Shown here one piece after another: positions 25,047-32,913 of a stretch of 64,000 bases of DNA (positions within the stretch are counted from its first letter, which is position 1; each line of letters begins with the position of its first letter). Origin of the DNA: CAITZA01 sp937915285 (GTDB lineage Bacteria; Desulfobacterota; Desulfomonilia; Desulfomonilales; Desulfomonilaceae); the NCBI GenBank assembly GCA_036821825.1, contig DAISIV010000009.1, positions 1 through 64,000 of the forward strand. The letters are read 5' to 3'. Both the position numbers and the translations under genes were made by a program. A model generated the notes under the pieces. It was not told the origin of the DNA. It saw nothing but the letters and a program-made list of their open reading frames with translations, and ran no database searches.

Positions 25047-26123
25047 CTATACGTCAGCGCGCCGGAAACATTGAATGGCCGCCTCCATGTCATCCGCGAG
25101 TTCATGGGCCGTAGAATATCTTTCAGTAGCAAAAGTGGAGAATCGCATCGTGATGTTGTTCAATTCTTCGTGTATGTACGGGTAAACAAGCTTTAGGTTG
25201 GCCACCTGATTAGGAAATACCAGTTGCATGTCGTCAGCCGACAAATCCTCGGAAATGGCTGGGAATCTCTGTTTGACTTCGGAGTAGGACAAATAGTCTT
25301 TTCCGACAACAAAGCTCAGAAGCGTGCCCATCTCAAACAGGTCCCTTGGAATCAGGTCTTCCCTGACACTATAGTCATAATCAAAATCAATCCAAATGAA
25401 CGAGCCAGTATTCATCTCAACATACAAATGATCAGGGGAGATGTCGCCATGTATCTCTCCCATGTCGTGCAGGTCAGCCATTGACCTATACGCTGTAATC
25501 AATCGTTCAAGAATATCCGGCAATACCTGAAAATAATAATTGTAGTGATCCATCCTTATGGATCGAATGAGGTTATCCAGGCTCATTCCGGGAATACGAT
25601 CAATGATTCTTACATTGTTGCCACGGACGTCCAGCCTGCTAAAACCCTGCATAAAACCTGGATGTCCCTTGACCTTTGAAAGTATCCTGGCCTCCTTTTC
25701 AGGGTTTCTCAGGCATGTAGATTTTATGCCTTCGATTCGGCACTGAAACTCTTCATAGAAAGGAATCTTGATGATCTTTCTGGCTCCAGACACCAGATCA
25801 ACACAACTCTTTACCCAAGGCTTCGGTTCTCCCTCCAGGCCGAATTTCTTCTCAGTCTCTGTGCCTCTAACCAGGTATCCAACATCATCCAGAAGAATTA
25901 CATCTCCGTAATTAACGTCGTAGAAGTCTGTGGTGTCCTCAAGAATCCTAAAAATGTGACAGACATTGGACTCAGAGACGTAATCTCTTGCGATGAAACA
26001 CCAATCAACGGTCCCGTCATTGATACCGTCACCATGTTTCAGGCTTGAAGATTCCCCTGGTGGCATCCCTGTGTCATCCTCCATGCGACCCAACATCGGA
26101 TAGTAGTTAGAATTCTCGCCCAT
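25047..26123 (-). CDS. Protein-kinase-like protein with atypical catalytic loop
   Basis: The 358-residue protein has a kinase-like C-terminal two thirds. A possible ATP lysine lies in ARKIIKI (116-119). The catalytic loop HGDISPDHLYV includes Asp227, and the metal-binding DFG position is DFD (246-248). The Asn that normally follows the catalytic Asp by five residues is His, so the loop is atypical. No transmembrane segment or extra domain is visible. The first 100 residues are acidic and unlike a known domain. It is cytoplasmic and could be a Ser/Thr kinase or a small-molecule kinase; the substrate is not suggested by its neighbours (rhodanese, TspO). AAGG lies upstream of the ATG. Confidence 0.7.
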   Translation of the reverse strand: MGENSNYYPMLGRMEDDTGMPPGESSSLKHGDGINDGTVDWCFIARDYVSESNVCHIFRILEDTTDFYDVNYGDVILLDDVGYLVRGTETEKKFGLEGEPKPWVKSCVDLVSGARKIIKIPFYEEFQCRIEGIKSTCLRNPEKEARILSKVKGHPGFMQGFSRLDVRGNNVRIIDRIPGMSLDNLIRSIRMDHYNYYFQVLPDILERLITAYRSMADLHDMGEIHGDISPDHLYVEMNTGSFIWIDFDYDYSVREDLIPRDLFEMGTLLSFVVGKDYLSYSEVKQRFPAISEDLSADDMQLVFPNQVANLKLVYPYIHEELNNITMRFSTFATERYSTAHELADDMEAAIQCFRRADV

Positions 26124-26189
26124 CGATAAGCCTTGCGCTTATTTGACAACAATCCGGGCTCAGATGTTTCATTCATGCCTGGCAGTGTG

Positions 26190-26669
26190 TCAATTGATTC
26201 GCCATATCTCAAAATTCAGCAGTCCCGCGAATATCAGCCAGCATAAATAAGGAACAAGAATGGCGGCAGCCGGTTTGGAAAATGTATAAAAAGATCTGAT
26301 CGTGAGGAGGAGGGCAACCATCAGAGCGAGCAAGTCGACCAGCGCGAGCCCAGGACTCCTGATGCCGAAAAAGAAGAATGACCACAAAACATTAAGCGAA
26401 AGCTGCAGAGCAAAAAATGAAAGGGGAGTCAGTATGTCCCTGAAATCGCGTCTACGGGACACCATCCATACTGAGACAGCCATCATGGCAAAAAGTACTG
26501 TCCAAACCTGGCTGATAAGTCTGCCGGAGGGCGTCCAGGCTGGCTTGAGAAGTGAGTCCTGGTACCACCCATGCACATTCCAGCTTGTAAAATAGGCGCC
26601 CAAGGCAGCCGCCCCAAAGCACAACGCAATGCAAATTGTCAGCCTTAAGAATTCTTTGACGTAACTCAT
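26190..26669 (-). CDS. tspO: TspO/MBR family membrane protein
   Basis: The 159-residue protein has five predicted transmembrane helices and the family landmarks LKPAWTPSG after helix 1, VWTVLFAMM, LNVLWSFFFFG and the final PYLCWLIFAGLLN helix. TspO proteins bind porphyrins and, in animals, cholesterol. In bacteria they are linked to tetrapyrrole export or breakdown and stress responses. It is upstream of, and on the same strand as, nothing obviously related; the etfBA unit ends 188 bases to its right. The ribosome binding site is weak. Confidence 0.93.
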   Translation of the reverse strand: MSYVKEFLRLTICIALCFGAAALGAYFTSWNVHGWYQDSLLKPAWTPSGRLISQVWTVLFAMMAVSVWMVSRRRDFRDILTPLSFFALQLSLNVLWSFFFFGIRSPGLALVDLLALMVALLLTIRSFYTFSKPAAAILVPYLCWLIFAGLLNFEIWRIN

Positions 26670-26825
26670 GGTTGGTCACAAAACCGAAAATTGATCATGT
26701 CGATACCCGACTGAAAATATTGTTGTTACGGAACGCAGTGGGCGTAGGATTGTCAAGTATCTGGAAATACCAGCGCTTAGTCCAGACTGTGCGCTTGAGC
26801 TGTGTCCTGAACATTGCATGGAAGT

Positions 26826-26847
26826 GGAAGGGGGGAGCCCCCCTTCC
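26826..26847 (-). terminator. GC-rich hairpin after etfA
   Basis: GGAAGGGGGG and CCCCCCTTCC form a perfect stem with a very short loop, 11 bases beyond the etfA stop codon. No T-run follows, so it may act as a transcript stabiliser or a factor-assisted terminator. Confidence 0.6.
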
Positions 26848-26857
26848 TGTGCTTGTA

Positions 26858-27838
26858 CTATTCCGAAAGAAGCGCTTTTAGCTCTTTATTGAATTCAGGA
26901 AGAATCTTGAACAGATCCCCGACGATTCCATAATCAGCCTTGGTAAAAATGGGCGCCTCAGTATCCTTGTTGATGGCAACGATAACCTTGGATGATCCCA
27001 TACCGGCTAGGTGCTGGATTGATCCCGAGATACCGCATGCGATGTATAGGTTGGGGGTGACCGTCTTGCCGGTTTGACCAACCTGATCGGAATGACTTCT
27101 CCAACCTGCGTCAACTGCAGCCCTGGAGGCGCCAACCGTTGCTCTGGAACCTAAAGTACCAGCCATTTCCTCAAGCAGAGTGTAATCGTTTCCGCCCATG
27201 CCACGACCACCGGACACTATTATCTCGGCCTCTGTAAGGTCTACCTTTCCGCTAGTGTCAAGGTTGAGTTCCTTTGTGGAATAGGTGGCGCGACTAGAGT
27301 CAATTTCAACTGTGATTTTTTCAACTGCTCCGGCTTTGGCCACCTCGGCGGTTTCCAGCACATTGGGTCTGGCTGATGCTATCTGGGGAGTTCCAGTGGC
27401 AGACCACTCAGAGAAACATTTACCGGCATACATCGGGCGTCTTCCGACAAGTGTTGTTCCGTCCAGTCTGAATGACACGCAGTCAGCTATTACTGCAGTT
27501 CCTAGCTTTGCTGCAGTTCGGGGGGCCAGGTCTTTTCCCTGCATGGAATGGCTAAAAAGAACTATTTCGGAATTCTTTTCCTTGATCACTCCTGCCATGG
27601 CCTGGGCGAAATATTCAGAGTTATAGGTTTCAAGGACCGGCCCGTCTACCAGGAAGACCTTGTCCACACCATATTTAGCCAGTTCGGCCGCGTATTTTTC
27701 AGTGTCCGGACCGATCAGGACAGCGCCCACTTCTCCACCGAGGGCGTCCGCTATCCTTCGGCCTTCACTAGCCAGTTCAAACGCTGATTTCTTTAATTTG
27801 CCAGATTTGACTTCACCGTATATTAAAACCTTGCTCAT
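26858..27838 (-). CDS. etfA: Electron transfer flavoprotein alpha subunit (first copy)
   Basis: The 326-residue EtfA has an N-terminal nucleotide-binding-like domain and a C-terminal FAD-binding domain. The latter has the signatures GGRGMGG near residue 210, GASRAAVDAGW near 236, QVGQTGKTVTP near 254 and IACGISGSIQHLAGM near 268. With EtfB it accepts electrons from acyl-CoA dehydrogenases. GGAGG precedes the ATG, 42 bases after etfB. No dehydrogenase or quinone oxidoreductase adjoins this pair, unlike the second copy at 48.4-50.2 kb; the acyl-CoA dehydrogenase at 3.1 kb is a candidate partner. Confidence 0.95.
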   Translation of the reverse strand: MSKVLIYGEVKSGKLKKSAFELASEGRRIADALGGEVGAVLIGPDTEKYAAELAKYGVDKVFLVDGPVLETYNSEYFAQAMAGVIKEKNSEIVLFSHSMQGKDLAPRTAAKLGTAVIADCVSFRLDGTTLVGRRPMYAGKCFSEWSATGTPQIASARPNVLETAEVAKAGAVEKITVEIDSSRATYSTKELNLDTSGKVDLTEAEIIVSGGRGMGGNDYTLLEEMAGTLGSRATVGASRAAVDAGWRSHSDQVGQTGKTVTPNLYIACGISGSIQHLAGMGSSKVIVAINKDTEAPIFTKADYGIVGDLFKILPEFNKELKALLSE

Positions 27839-27880
27839 TGGTCAAAAGCCTCCGTGATTGAAAACTAGAAATGGGTATTA

Positions 27881-28660
27881 TCAGATAACCTTGGCCTCGG
27901 TTCTCAAAAGGCCTACAACAGTCTTGGCGACATCCGCCGGTTCCATGCCTTCAAACTTCTGTCCGGCTTTTCTCTCTGGCGGCATGGTAAAATTGGCGCA
28001 TTTGAGTTTTGCTTCGATGGTTACGCCTAGGTCACCAAGTGATTTCTTGTCGACAGGTTTCTTCTTGGCTTTCATAATACCGGGTAGCGAAGCGTATCGG
28101 GGCTCGTTTAGACCCTTCTGTGAGGTCACTACGCAGGGCAGGGGGGATTCAACCACTTCCTTGCCACCCTCTACGTCTCTCTCACAAGTGACTGATTTCT
28201 TGTCAGCGGCAACCTCTATTTTCGTAACTAGAGTGACCTGAGGTATCTGAAGCAATTCCGCCAGGATGGCGCCCGTCTCACCCAAGTCATCATCAATTGC
28301 CCTGTGACCACAGAAAATGATGTCGAATTCAGTCTGCTTGGCGACAGCCGCAAGAACCTCTGCTACACAATACGGGTCAGCCTGAAGCAACGCGTCATCG
28401 CTCACATGGATTCCCTTATCCGCTCCCATTGCCAGGGCCGTTCTTATAGCCTCAACAACTCGATCAGGACCCAGGCCGAGTATGGTGACATCCCCGGCTT
28501 TCATTTTTTCCTTGATGCGAAGCGCCTCTTCAACACTGAATTCATCATAAGGATTAATTACGTACTTGATTCCATCAGTCACTATTCCTGACCCATCAGG
28601 CATAACCTTTATCTGGGTTTCGGTGTCAGGAACCTGTTTCAAACACACCAAAGATTTCAC
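27881..28660 (-). CDS. etfB: Electron transfer flavoprotein beta subunit (first copy)
   Basis: The 259-residue EtfB starts with VKSLVCLKQVPDTE and has NPYDEFSVEEAL, the AMGADKGIHV segment, GHRAIDDDLGETG and the recognition-loop region LPCVVTSQKGLNEPRY. I place the start at the GTG at 28660. AAAGGAG lies nine bases upstream and the protein then begins as family members do. A longer frame adds 34 residues unlike any EtfB. EtfB carries AMP or a second FAD and docks with dehydrogenases. It forms an operon with etfA. Direct repeats and palindromes lie upstream. Confidence 0.95.
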   Translation of the reverse strand: MKSLVCLKQVPDTETQIKVMPDGSGIVTDGIKYVINPYDEFSVEEALRIKEKMKAGDVTILGLGPDRVVEAIRTALAMGADKGIHVSDDALLQADPYCVAEVLAAVAKQTEFDIIFCGHRAIDDDLGETGAILAELLQIPQVTLVTKIEVAADKKSVTCERDVEGGKEVVESPLPCVVTSQKGLNEPRYASLPGIMKAKKKPVDKKSLGDLGVTIEAKLKCANFTMPPERKAGQKFEGMEPADVAKTVVGLLRTEAKVI

Positions 28661-29012
28661 TGTAAAATCTCCTTTCAATATAAACCCTGAGAAGACAGGT
28701 TTGACAAACAAATCCTTAAATCGGGCAAGCGCCTCATTGGCGTCTTTGCAGGCCTTAATCAATCCCCCGCATCCACGGAAAATCGAACTGTGGCTTGGCC
28801 CCCACGAATTTCTGGATAAATTGCTTATTTAATCCCGAAAAAAAATCAATTATATAACATATCGCTAACCTTGACTATTTTGTTTTTAAAGAATTTGACT
28901 AGTTTGTCAATCACTTTGATCAATCAATAAGGGAAAAGCGCCATCCAGCCCCCTGGAACGATTCAGAGGTTAAATGACGCTTCACCGAGTAATTGAGGCT
29001 GAAAAAAGATCA
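28661..29012. promoter_or_regulatory. Gene-free control region upstream of etfBA with tandem repeats
   Basis: About 350 bases hold no convincing gene. Two direct repeats, TTGACTATTTTGT at 28871-28883 and TTGACTAGTTTGT at 28895-28907, start 24 bases apart and differ at one base. The second is part of an inverted repeat TTGAC/GTCAA, and a TTGATCAA palindrome follows at 28916-28923. These look like regulator sites for the leftward etfBA transcript; their position relative to the transcription start is unknown. Confidence 0.4.
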
Positions 29013-29813
29013 CTAATTACTTGCCATTTTTCTCTCTAGCTCATTTATTTCGTCCTGAATCTTTTTTCTCATGGAAGAATCCGCCTCGAGAGGTAATGCC
29101 ATCTTATACCATCTCAGCGCCTTCGATATTTCTCCCTTTCGCCGAGAGATAAAGCCAAGATGCTTAATGGCCATCAGGTTGTTAGGGTCCTGCGCAATTA
29201 TGCTTCCAAGATCCTTTATGGCTTCATCATAACGGCCAAGTTGCTCGAATATGAAAGCCCTGTTACCCAAAGCGCTAATCATCCTGGGATTGATGTCTAT
29301 GATTCGGTCAAGATCCTGAAGCGCGTTTTCGTGCTCCCCAGTGTCAAAGAACACAGCGGCCCTGTTAATCAAGGCGTCGGTGTCCGAATTATCAAGATTC
29401 ACAGCCTTTGTGAAATCCTTGATTGCTCTAGGGAAATCACCCATGAGTCGGTAGGCCATCCCCCTAGTCATGTAGAAATCATCCTGATTGGGCTCGAGCT
29501 TTATGGCTTTATCCAGATCACTGACTGCCCTGTCATATTTGCCCTGGATCATTTGTACCCTAGCCCTGTTGAAGAGTGAAGCGGCGTTCTTGGGTGAAGC
29601 CTTGACAGATGCGTCCAGATAGGACAGAGCCTGGTCATATTGACCGAGGTTGGCTTTCTGGACTCCTATCATACCAAGCTCAACAGATTTCTGCTCATCT
29701 GAGTGAGATGGGCCTTTTTTAGAAGATGGGGCGGCTGAGGAAATTTCTGTCATAGCCACCATGAAACAAATCCCTAGTATCAAAGAAATGGTGCGGTATT
29801 TCATTTCTATCAC
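29013..29813 (-). CDS. Secreted TPR-repeat protein
   Basis: The 266-residue protein has a signal peptide (hydrophobic residues 8-26), then about six tetratricopeptide repeats from residue 45 to 245. The repeats have the usual G/A-Y and A-L/P spacing (for example GKYDRAVSDLDKAIKLEP). TPR arrays bind other proteins. It ends with a charged helix. Its ATG overlaps the TGA of the upstream NAGPA-like gene (ATGA), so the two are translated together and probably act together in the periplasm. Confidence 0.85.
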   Translation of the reverse strand: MIEMKYRTISLILGICFMVAMTEISSAAPSSKKGPSHSDEQKSVELGMIGVQKANLGQYDQALSYLDASVKASPKNAASLFNRARVQMIQGKYDRAVSDLDKAIKLEPNQDDFYMTRGMAYRLMGDFPRAIKDFTKAVNLDNSDTDALINRAAVFFDTGEHENALQDLDRIIDINPRMISALGNRAFIFEQLGRYDEAIKDLGSIIAQDPNNLMAIKHLGFISRRKGEISKALRWYKMALPLEADSSMRKKIQDEINELERKMASN

Positions 29814-31072
29814 CGACCTACTCGAGAGTCATCGTTGGCACGCGTCAATGTTGAACCCGCAGACGGGGCCGAATCCTTAAGGAAGAATGCAAAGAAATCT
29901 TTTGTGTAGCTATCATCGTAACGATTCAGGGTATAGTTGGCCTGCTCTGGAGAGAGTTTGGCTTTCCTGACCATGTTTCCGAAAGTGTCCCTCAGGTAGA
30001 GGTTGGCCACAATGTTGTCAGGATTGGCGTCAGCATGCATGCCTCTTTCGCAACCTGCAAGAACCAGAGCCTTGGCAAGGTCTTTACTGCCGATGTGATG
30101 ACCAATGGCAAACACCAGATTCCCGTCTTTCCTTATCCCGAATGCGCTGCGATGGGCAACGAACCAGAAATGTTTTCCGTCCTGGTCCTTGCCACCACCT
30201 CCGAGCAGGAACCCCAAACCTATCTCTGAGTCCTCAATACGGCCACGCCGCAATACTGACTGAACAACCATCCCATCTTTCACTATAAGGTAACTGAGTT
30301 GTCTAGCATCCTGGATCAGAGGCACAGGTAAATCCTCATTCCATTCGCGGATATCAACCGACCCATCCTTGTAGACTATCAGGGATGCCATTCCATCAAT
30401 CATTGGATACACAGGTCTTCCCCGAAAAATTGCGCCTGCGCCCTTCGAGTGCCTTTGCATCCACATGGCGTTGGTGACCGCCAGGATTTTTGAACGCAAG
30501 TCGTTCTCGACTTCAGAATTGCCTCGGGATGCCGCTGGTTCCTGTGAGCCCACGTAGTAGCGCATGAAGGTCAGGTTCATGTCAATGACCATCATGTAAA
30601 CTACAGCATTGGGAAAATCCACACTTGGCCTGTAAAAAGTCTTGTATACAATCGGTCGCCCTTGATTATCACGCGGAGACCCGGAAGATTCCCAGACGCC
30701 TTCGCCCTGTAAGGCCGGTGATGTGTATAGCGGCTTGATGTTGTCCAGACGGAGCATGTTCAGAGGGTCCCTGGTCAGTAGATTGAATTCACCCCTCTCA
30801 GGTAGTATTACTACATCTGAAGCAACTTCTTTTGCGCCAGTCCGAGGACCTTTTTCGCTATTCTGGGAATTGACGGCAGGATTTTGCCTGGCTGCTGAGT
30901 TCGGCGTAGCAGGCAAGGCCTGCCTTGATGATGCCTGGGCCACAATAACGGGTGTCTTCCCCAAGCCATTTGATTCACCGATATCGTCTGCCGAAACCAA
31001 AGTGGAACTAACGCAAAAGAAACAGGTTATTATGACTATAGGCCAATACTGTTTTGTGAGCAAATTTATCAC
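29810..31072 (-). CDS. Secreted phosphodiester glycosidase-like (NAGPA/DUF2233-type) protein
   Basis: The 420-residue protein has an N-terminal signal segment and a low-complexity Pro/Ala/Gln-rich stretch (about residues 40-85). A domain resembling the phosphodiester glycosidase/NAGPA (DUF2233) fold follows. Supporting strands are SAFGIRKDGNLVFAIGHH and LAGCERGMHADAN, the place where NAGPA relatives have LNLDGGGS. The usual DGG is replaced, so catalytic activity is uncertain. The first codon is GTG with a ribosome binding site too close; a TTG three codons later has AGAGGG at good spacing and may be the true start. It is coupled to the TPR gene by an ATGA overlap. Exopolysaccharide-related roles have been proposed for the family. 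Confidence 0.6.
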   Translation of the reverse strand: MINLLTKQYWPIVIITCFFCVSSTLVSADDIGESNGLGKTPVIVAQASSRQALPATPNSAARQNPAVNSQNSEKGPRTGAKEVASDVVILPERGEFNLLTRDPLNMLRLDNIKPLYTSPALQGEGVWESSGSPRDNQGRPIVYKTFYRPSVDFPNAVVYMMVIDMNLTFMRYYVGSQEPAASRGNSEVENDLRSKILAVTNAMWMQRHSKGAGAIFRGRPVYPMIDGMASLIVYKDGSVDIREWNEDLPVPLIQDARQLSYLIVKDGMVVQSVLRRGRIEDSEIGLGFLLGGGGKDQDGKHFWFVAHRSAFGIRKDGNLVFAIGHHIGSKDLAKALVLAGCERGMHADANPDNIVANLYLRDTFGNMVRKAKLSPEQANYTLNRYDDSYTKDFFAFFLKDSAPSAGSTLTRANDDSRVGR

Positions 31073-31349
31073 CCTCTATAATCAGGATTCATTAAAGTTT
31101 ATAAATGAATTAGCTATATATACCCTAATGATACAACAATTAACGATATTTTTCAATATTAAATGGCCTTAATAGGATGTTATCAGCCTCTATACATGAT
31201 GGGTAAGAAATGAGAAAGAAGCGTTTGAGCCGCATGCGGAACACGCGTTGTTTATGGAATGTCACGCCACAATAAAACGATCGCAGCCAAGACTTCCGTG
31301 ATTGTGCGGGGAATGGCCTGATTCACGAGCGTCGGTTCAGGTATTTAAA

Positions 31350-32165
31350 TCAAGACCGATTGAATAGGGTTCCGTGGCTTTGCGCAAGTATCGCCTCCAG
31401 GACACTCCCACCAAGAGACCTTGCCTTGTCTGATATTGTGAAGCAGTTATCCCGCTCCATACGTGGATCTATATCTGCAATTTTCAAAAAAGTTCTCACG
31501 TAAGAGCCCGACCTTAGAATACCCCTCAAGAAGCCGGAAATCTGGGCATAAACCGGTTTTCCTGAAACAAGCGCCACTGGTGAGTGGATTTCTACGAAGT
31601 CACCGATGTGGTTACATGTTTCAAGCACACCCTCAGACTGGGCCCTTAGAACCCTGTTGTGCGTTTGGCCCATGATGGATCCGGGAACCCCGGTGTTTCC
31701 AGATGTTGGCCCATGTGTGATAAGTCGGCCAAGATTGTGACCGCGATTGGTTTCGATGAGGCAGTGACAATCATTACCGGCAAAAAAACCGGGCCCCAGT
31801 CCAATTACAAAGTCTGCGAGTGCCATCGTTGTGCCGAGGTTTTTCTTGGCCAGGATAGCATCCACGATCACCTGGGGCCGGATCTCACTTATGAAAAGAC
31901 AGTCAGGATCGACCAATAAGGCAATCCTGCGTTTGGACCATATCTTATGAATATCATGAGGGACGTTGGCAAGGGTGGCTTGCACATTTTCAACGCACGC
32001 GTTTCCATCAAAGACTGCTTCGCTAAACGAGACTCTCCTCCTGACGGCAACAGGAGACTCAATCTCAGTCATGACGATGCGCTGAAAACCCGCGCGCCAG
32101 AGTCGATGAGCAATGCCGGATGCGATTTCGCCGGCGCCCCTAATCAGGATTGTCTTCTGAAGCAT
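31350..32165 (-). CDS. yqeB: Selenium-dependent molybdenum hydroxylase system protein, YqeB/EF2563 family
   Basis: The 271-residue protein matches the YqeB/EF2563 family. It begins with a Rossmann-like IRGAGEIASGIAHRL, then has the hallmarks VRRRVSFSEAVFDG, VDAILAKKNLGT, VIGLGPGFFAGND, GHNLGRLI, NTGVPGS, GFLRGILRSG, KIADIDPR and SDKARSLGGSVLEAIL. The family tracks with selenium-dependent molybdenum hydroxylases (xanthine dehydrogenase type) carrying a labile selenium cofactor, and is thought to help mature them. Neither a hydroxylase nor yqeC or selD is in the window. It is close behind a membrane-anchored thioredoxin gene on the same strand. It is direct evidence of selenium-linked metabolism. 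Confidence 0.88.
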   Translation of the reverse strand: MLQKTILIRGAGEIASGIAHRLWRAGFQRIVMTEIESPVAVRRRVSFSEAVFDGNACVENVQATLANVPHDIHKIWSKRRIALLVDPDCLFISEIRPQVIVDAILAKKNLGTTMALADFVIGLGPGFFAGNDCHCLIETNRGHNLGRLITHGPTSGNTGVPGSIMGQTHNRVLRAQSEGVLETCNHIGDFVEIHSPVALVSGKPVYAQISGFLRGILRSGSYVRTFLKIADIDPRMERDNCFTISDKARSLGGSVLEAILAQSHGTLFNRS

Positions 32166-32193
32166 GAACGGTGCTTAATAGGCAGTGGAAGCA

Positions 32194-32667
32194 TTATGCC
32201 CCAAATTCCTGCAAGGCCTTGATAAGAGTTTCTTTCGGTACCACCCCGAAGAATGATCCTTTGACTTCACCATCCCGAATTACAAAAATTGCCGGAATCT
32301 TGGTAATTCCGAACCGACGCGCTATAAGATTCTTATCAGTGTCGATCTTGCCGATCACGGCTTTGCCCTTCATCTCAGATGCAAGTTCTTCCATTATCGG
32401 ATCCAGCATTCTGCATGGAAAGCACCAGTCAGCATAAAAATCGACAAGGACCGGTCCATGCTTGGATGCCTCTATCACTTCTTTCTCAAAGTTGTCGTCA
32501 GTGAAATTCCTGACCTCTTTGGACACTTTCTGTACAGTAGTCTGAGGGCTAATTGAACTCAAAATGGGCACGGGAGTTCCGCTACGGTGAAGTGACCACA
32601 TGACAATTGATGCTCCTACAATAATAAACACAGCCAAAGACAAAACTACTATCTGAGATTTCCTCAT
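32194..32667 (-). CDS. Membrane-anchored thioredoxin
   Basis: The 157-residue protein has one N-terminal transmembrane helix (residues 6-26), a linker, and a thioredoxin domain from about residue 50. The active site is WCFPCRM near residue 81 and the cis-proline KIPAIFV near residue 127. CFPC replaces the CGPC of cytosolic thioredoxin, which would shift its redox potential. The anchor suggests a periplasm-facing disulfide reductase or oxidase. GGAGGAG precedes the ATG. yqeB follows after 28 bases, so the two are probably cotranscribed. Confidence 0.88.
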   Translation of the reverse strand: MRKSQIVVLSLAVFIIVGASIVMWSLHRSGTPVPILSSISPQTTVQKVSKEVRNFTDDNFEKEVIEASKHGPVLVDFYADWCFPCRMLDPIMEELASEMKGKAVIGKIDTDKNLIARRFGITKIPAIFVIRDGEVKGSFFGVVPKETLIKALQEFGA

Positions 32668-32913
32668 CTCTCCTCCGTTAGAGATTTGGGTAATTCCTGG
32701 ACCGGATCACATGTCATACAGATGGGCCAGGCTTGACACAATTTCTCGAAGACTCTGAAACTGCACAGACACAACATACATTAATATGTAATGTCTTTAT
32801 AAACAACAGTTCATCAGGAAACCCAATTTTTCGGTAAAAGACTATGAAGGCGGCCGTCATGTCTTTCTCTTTAACCTCTCGGGAAATACATTCGGCAAGA
32901 ATAAAGCTCTGTG

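Noticed and set aside
28661..28762. N-terminal extension of etfB by 34 residues
   Set aside because: AAAGGAG before the GTG at 28660 and the family-like start at that point make the extension unlikely.
31073..31349. A small rightward peptide gene (21 codons) near 31210
   Set aside because: Very short, arginine-rich chance frame with no ribosome binding site; the region is more likely the promoter of the leftward gene.
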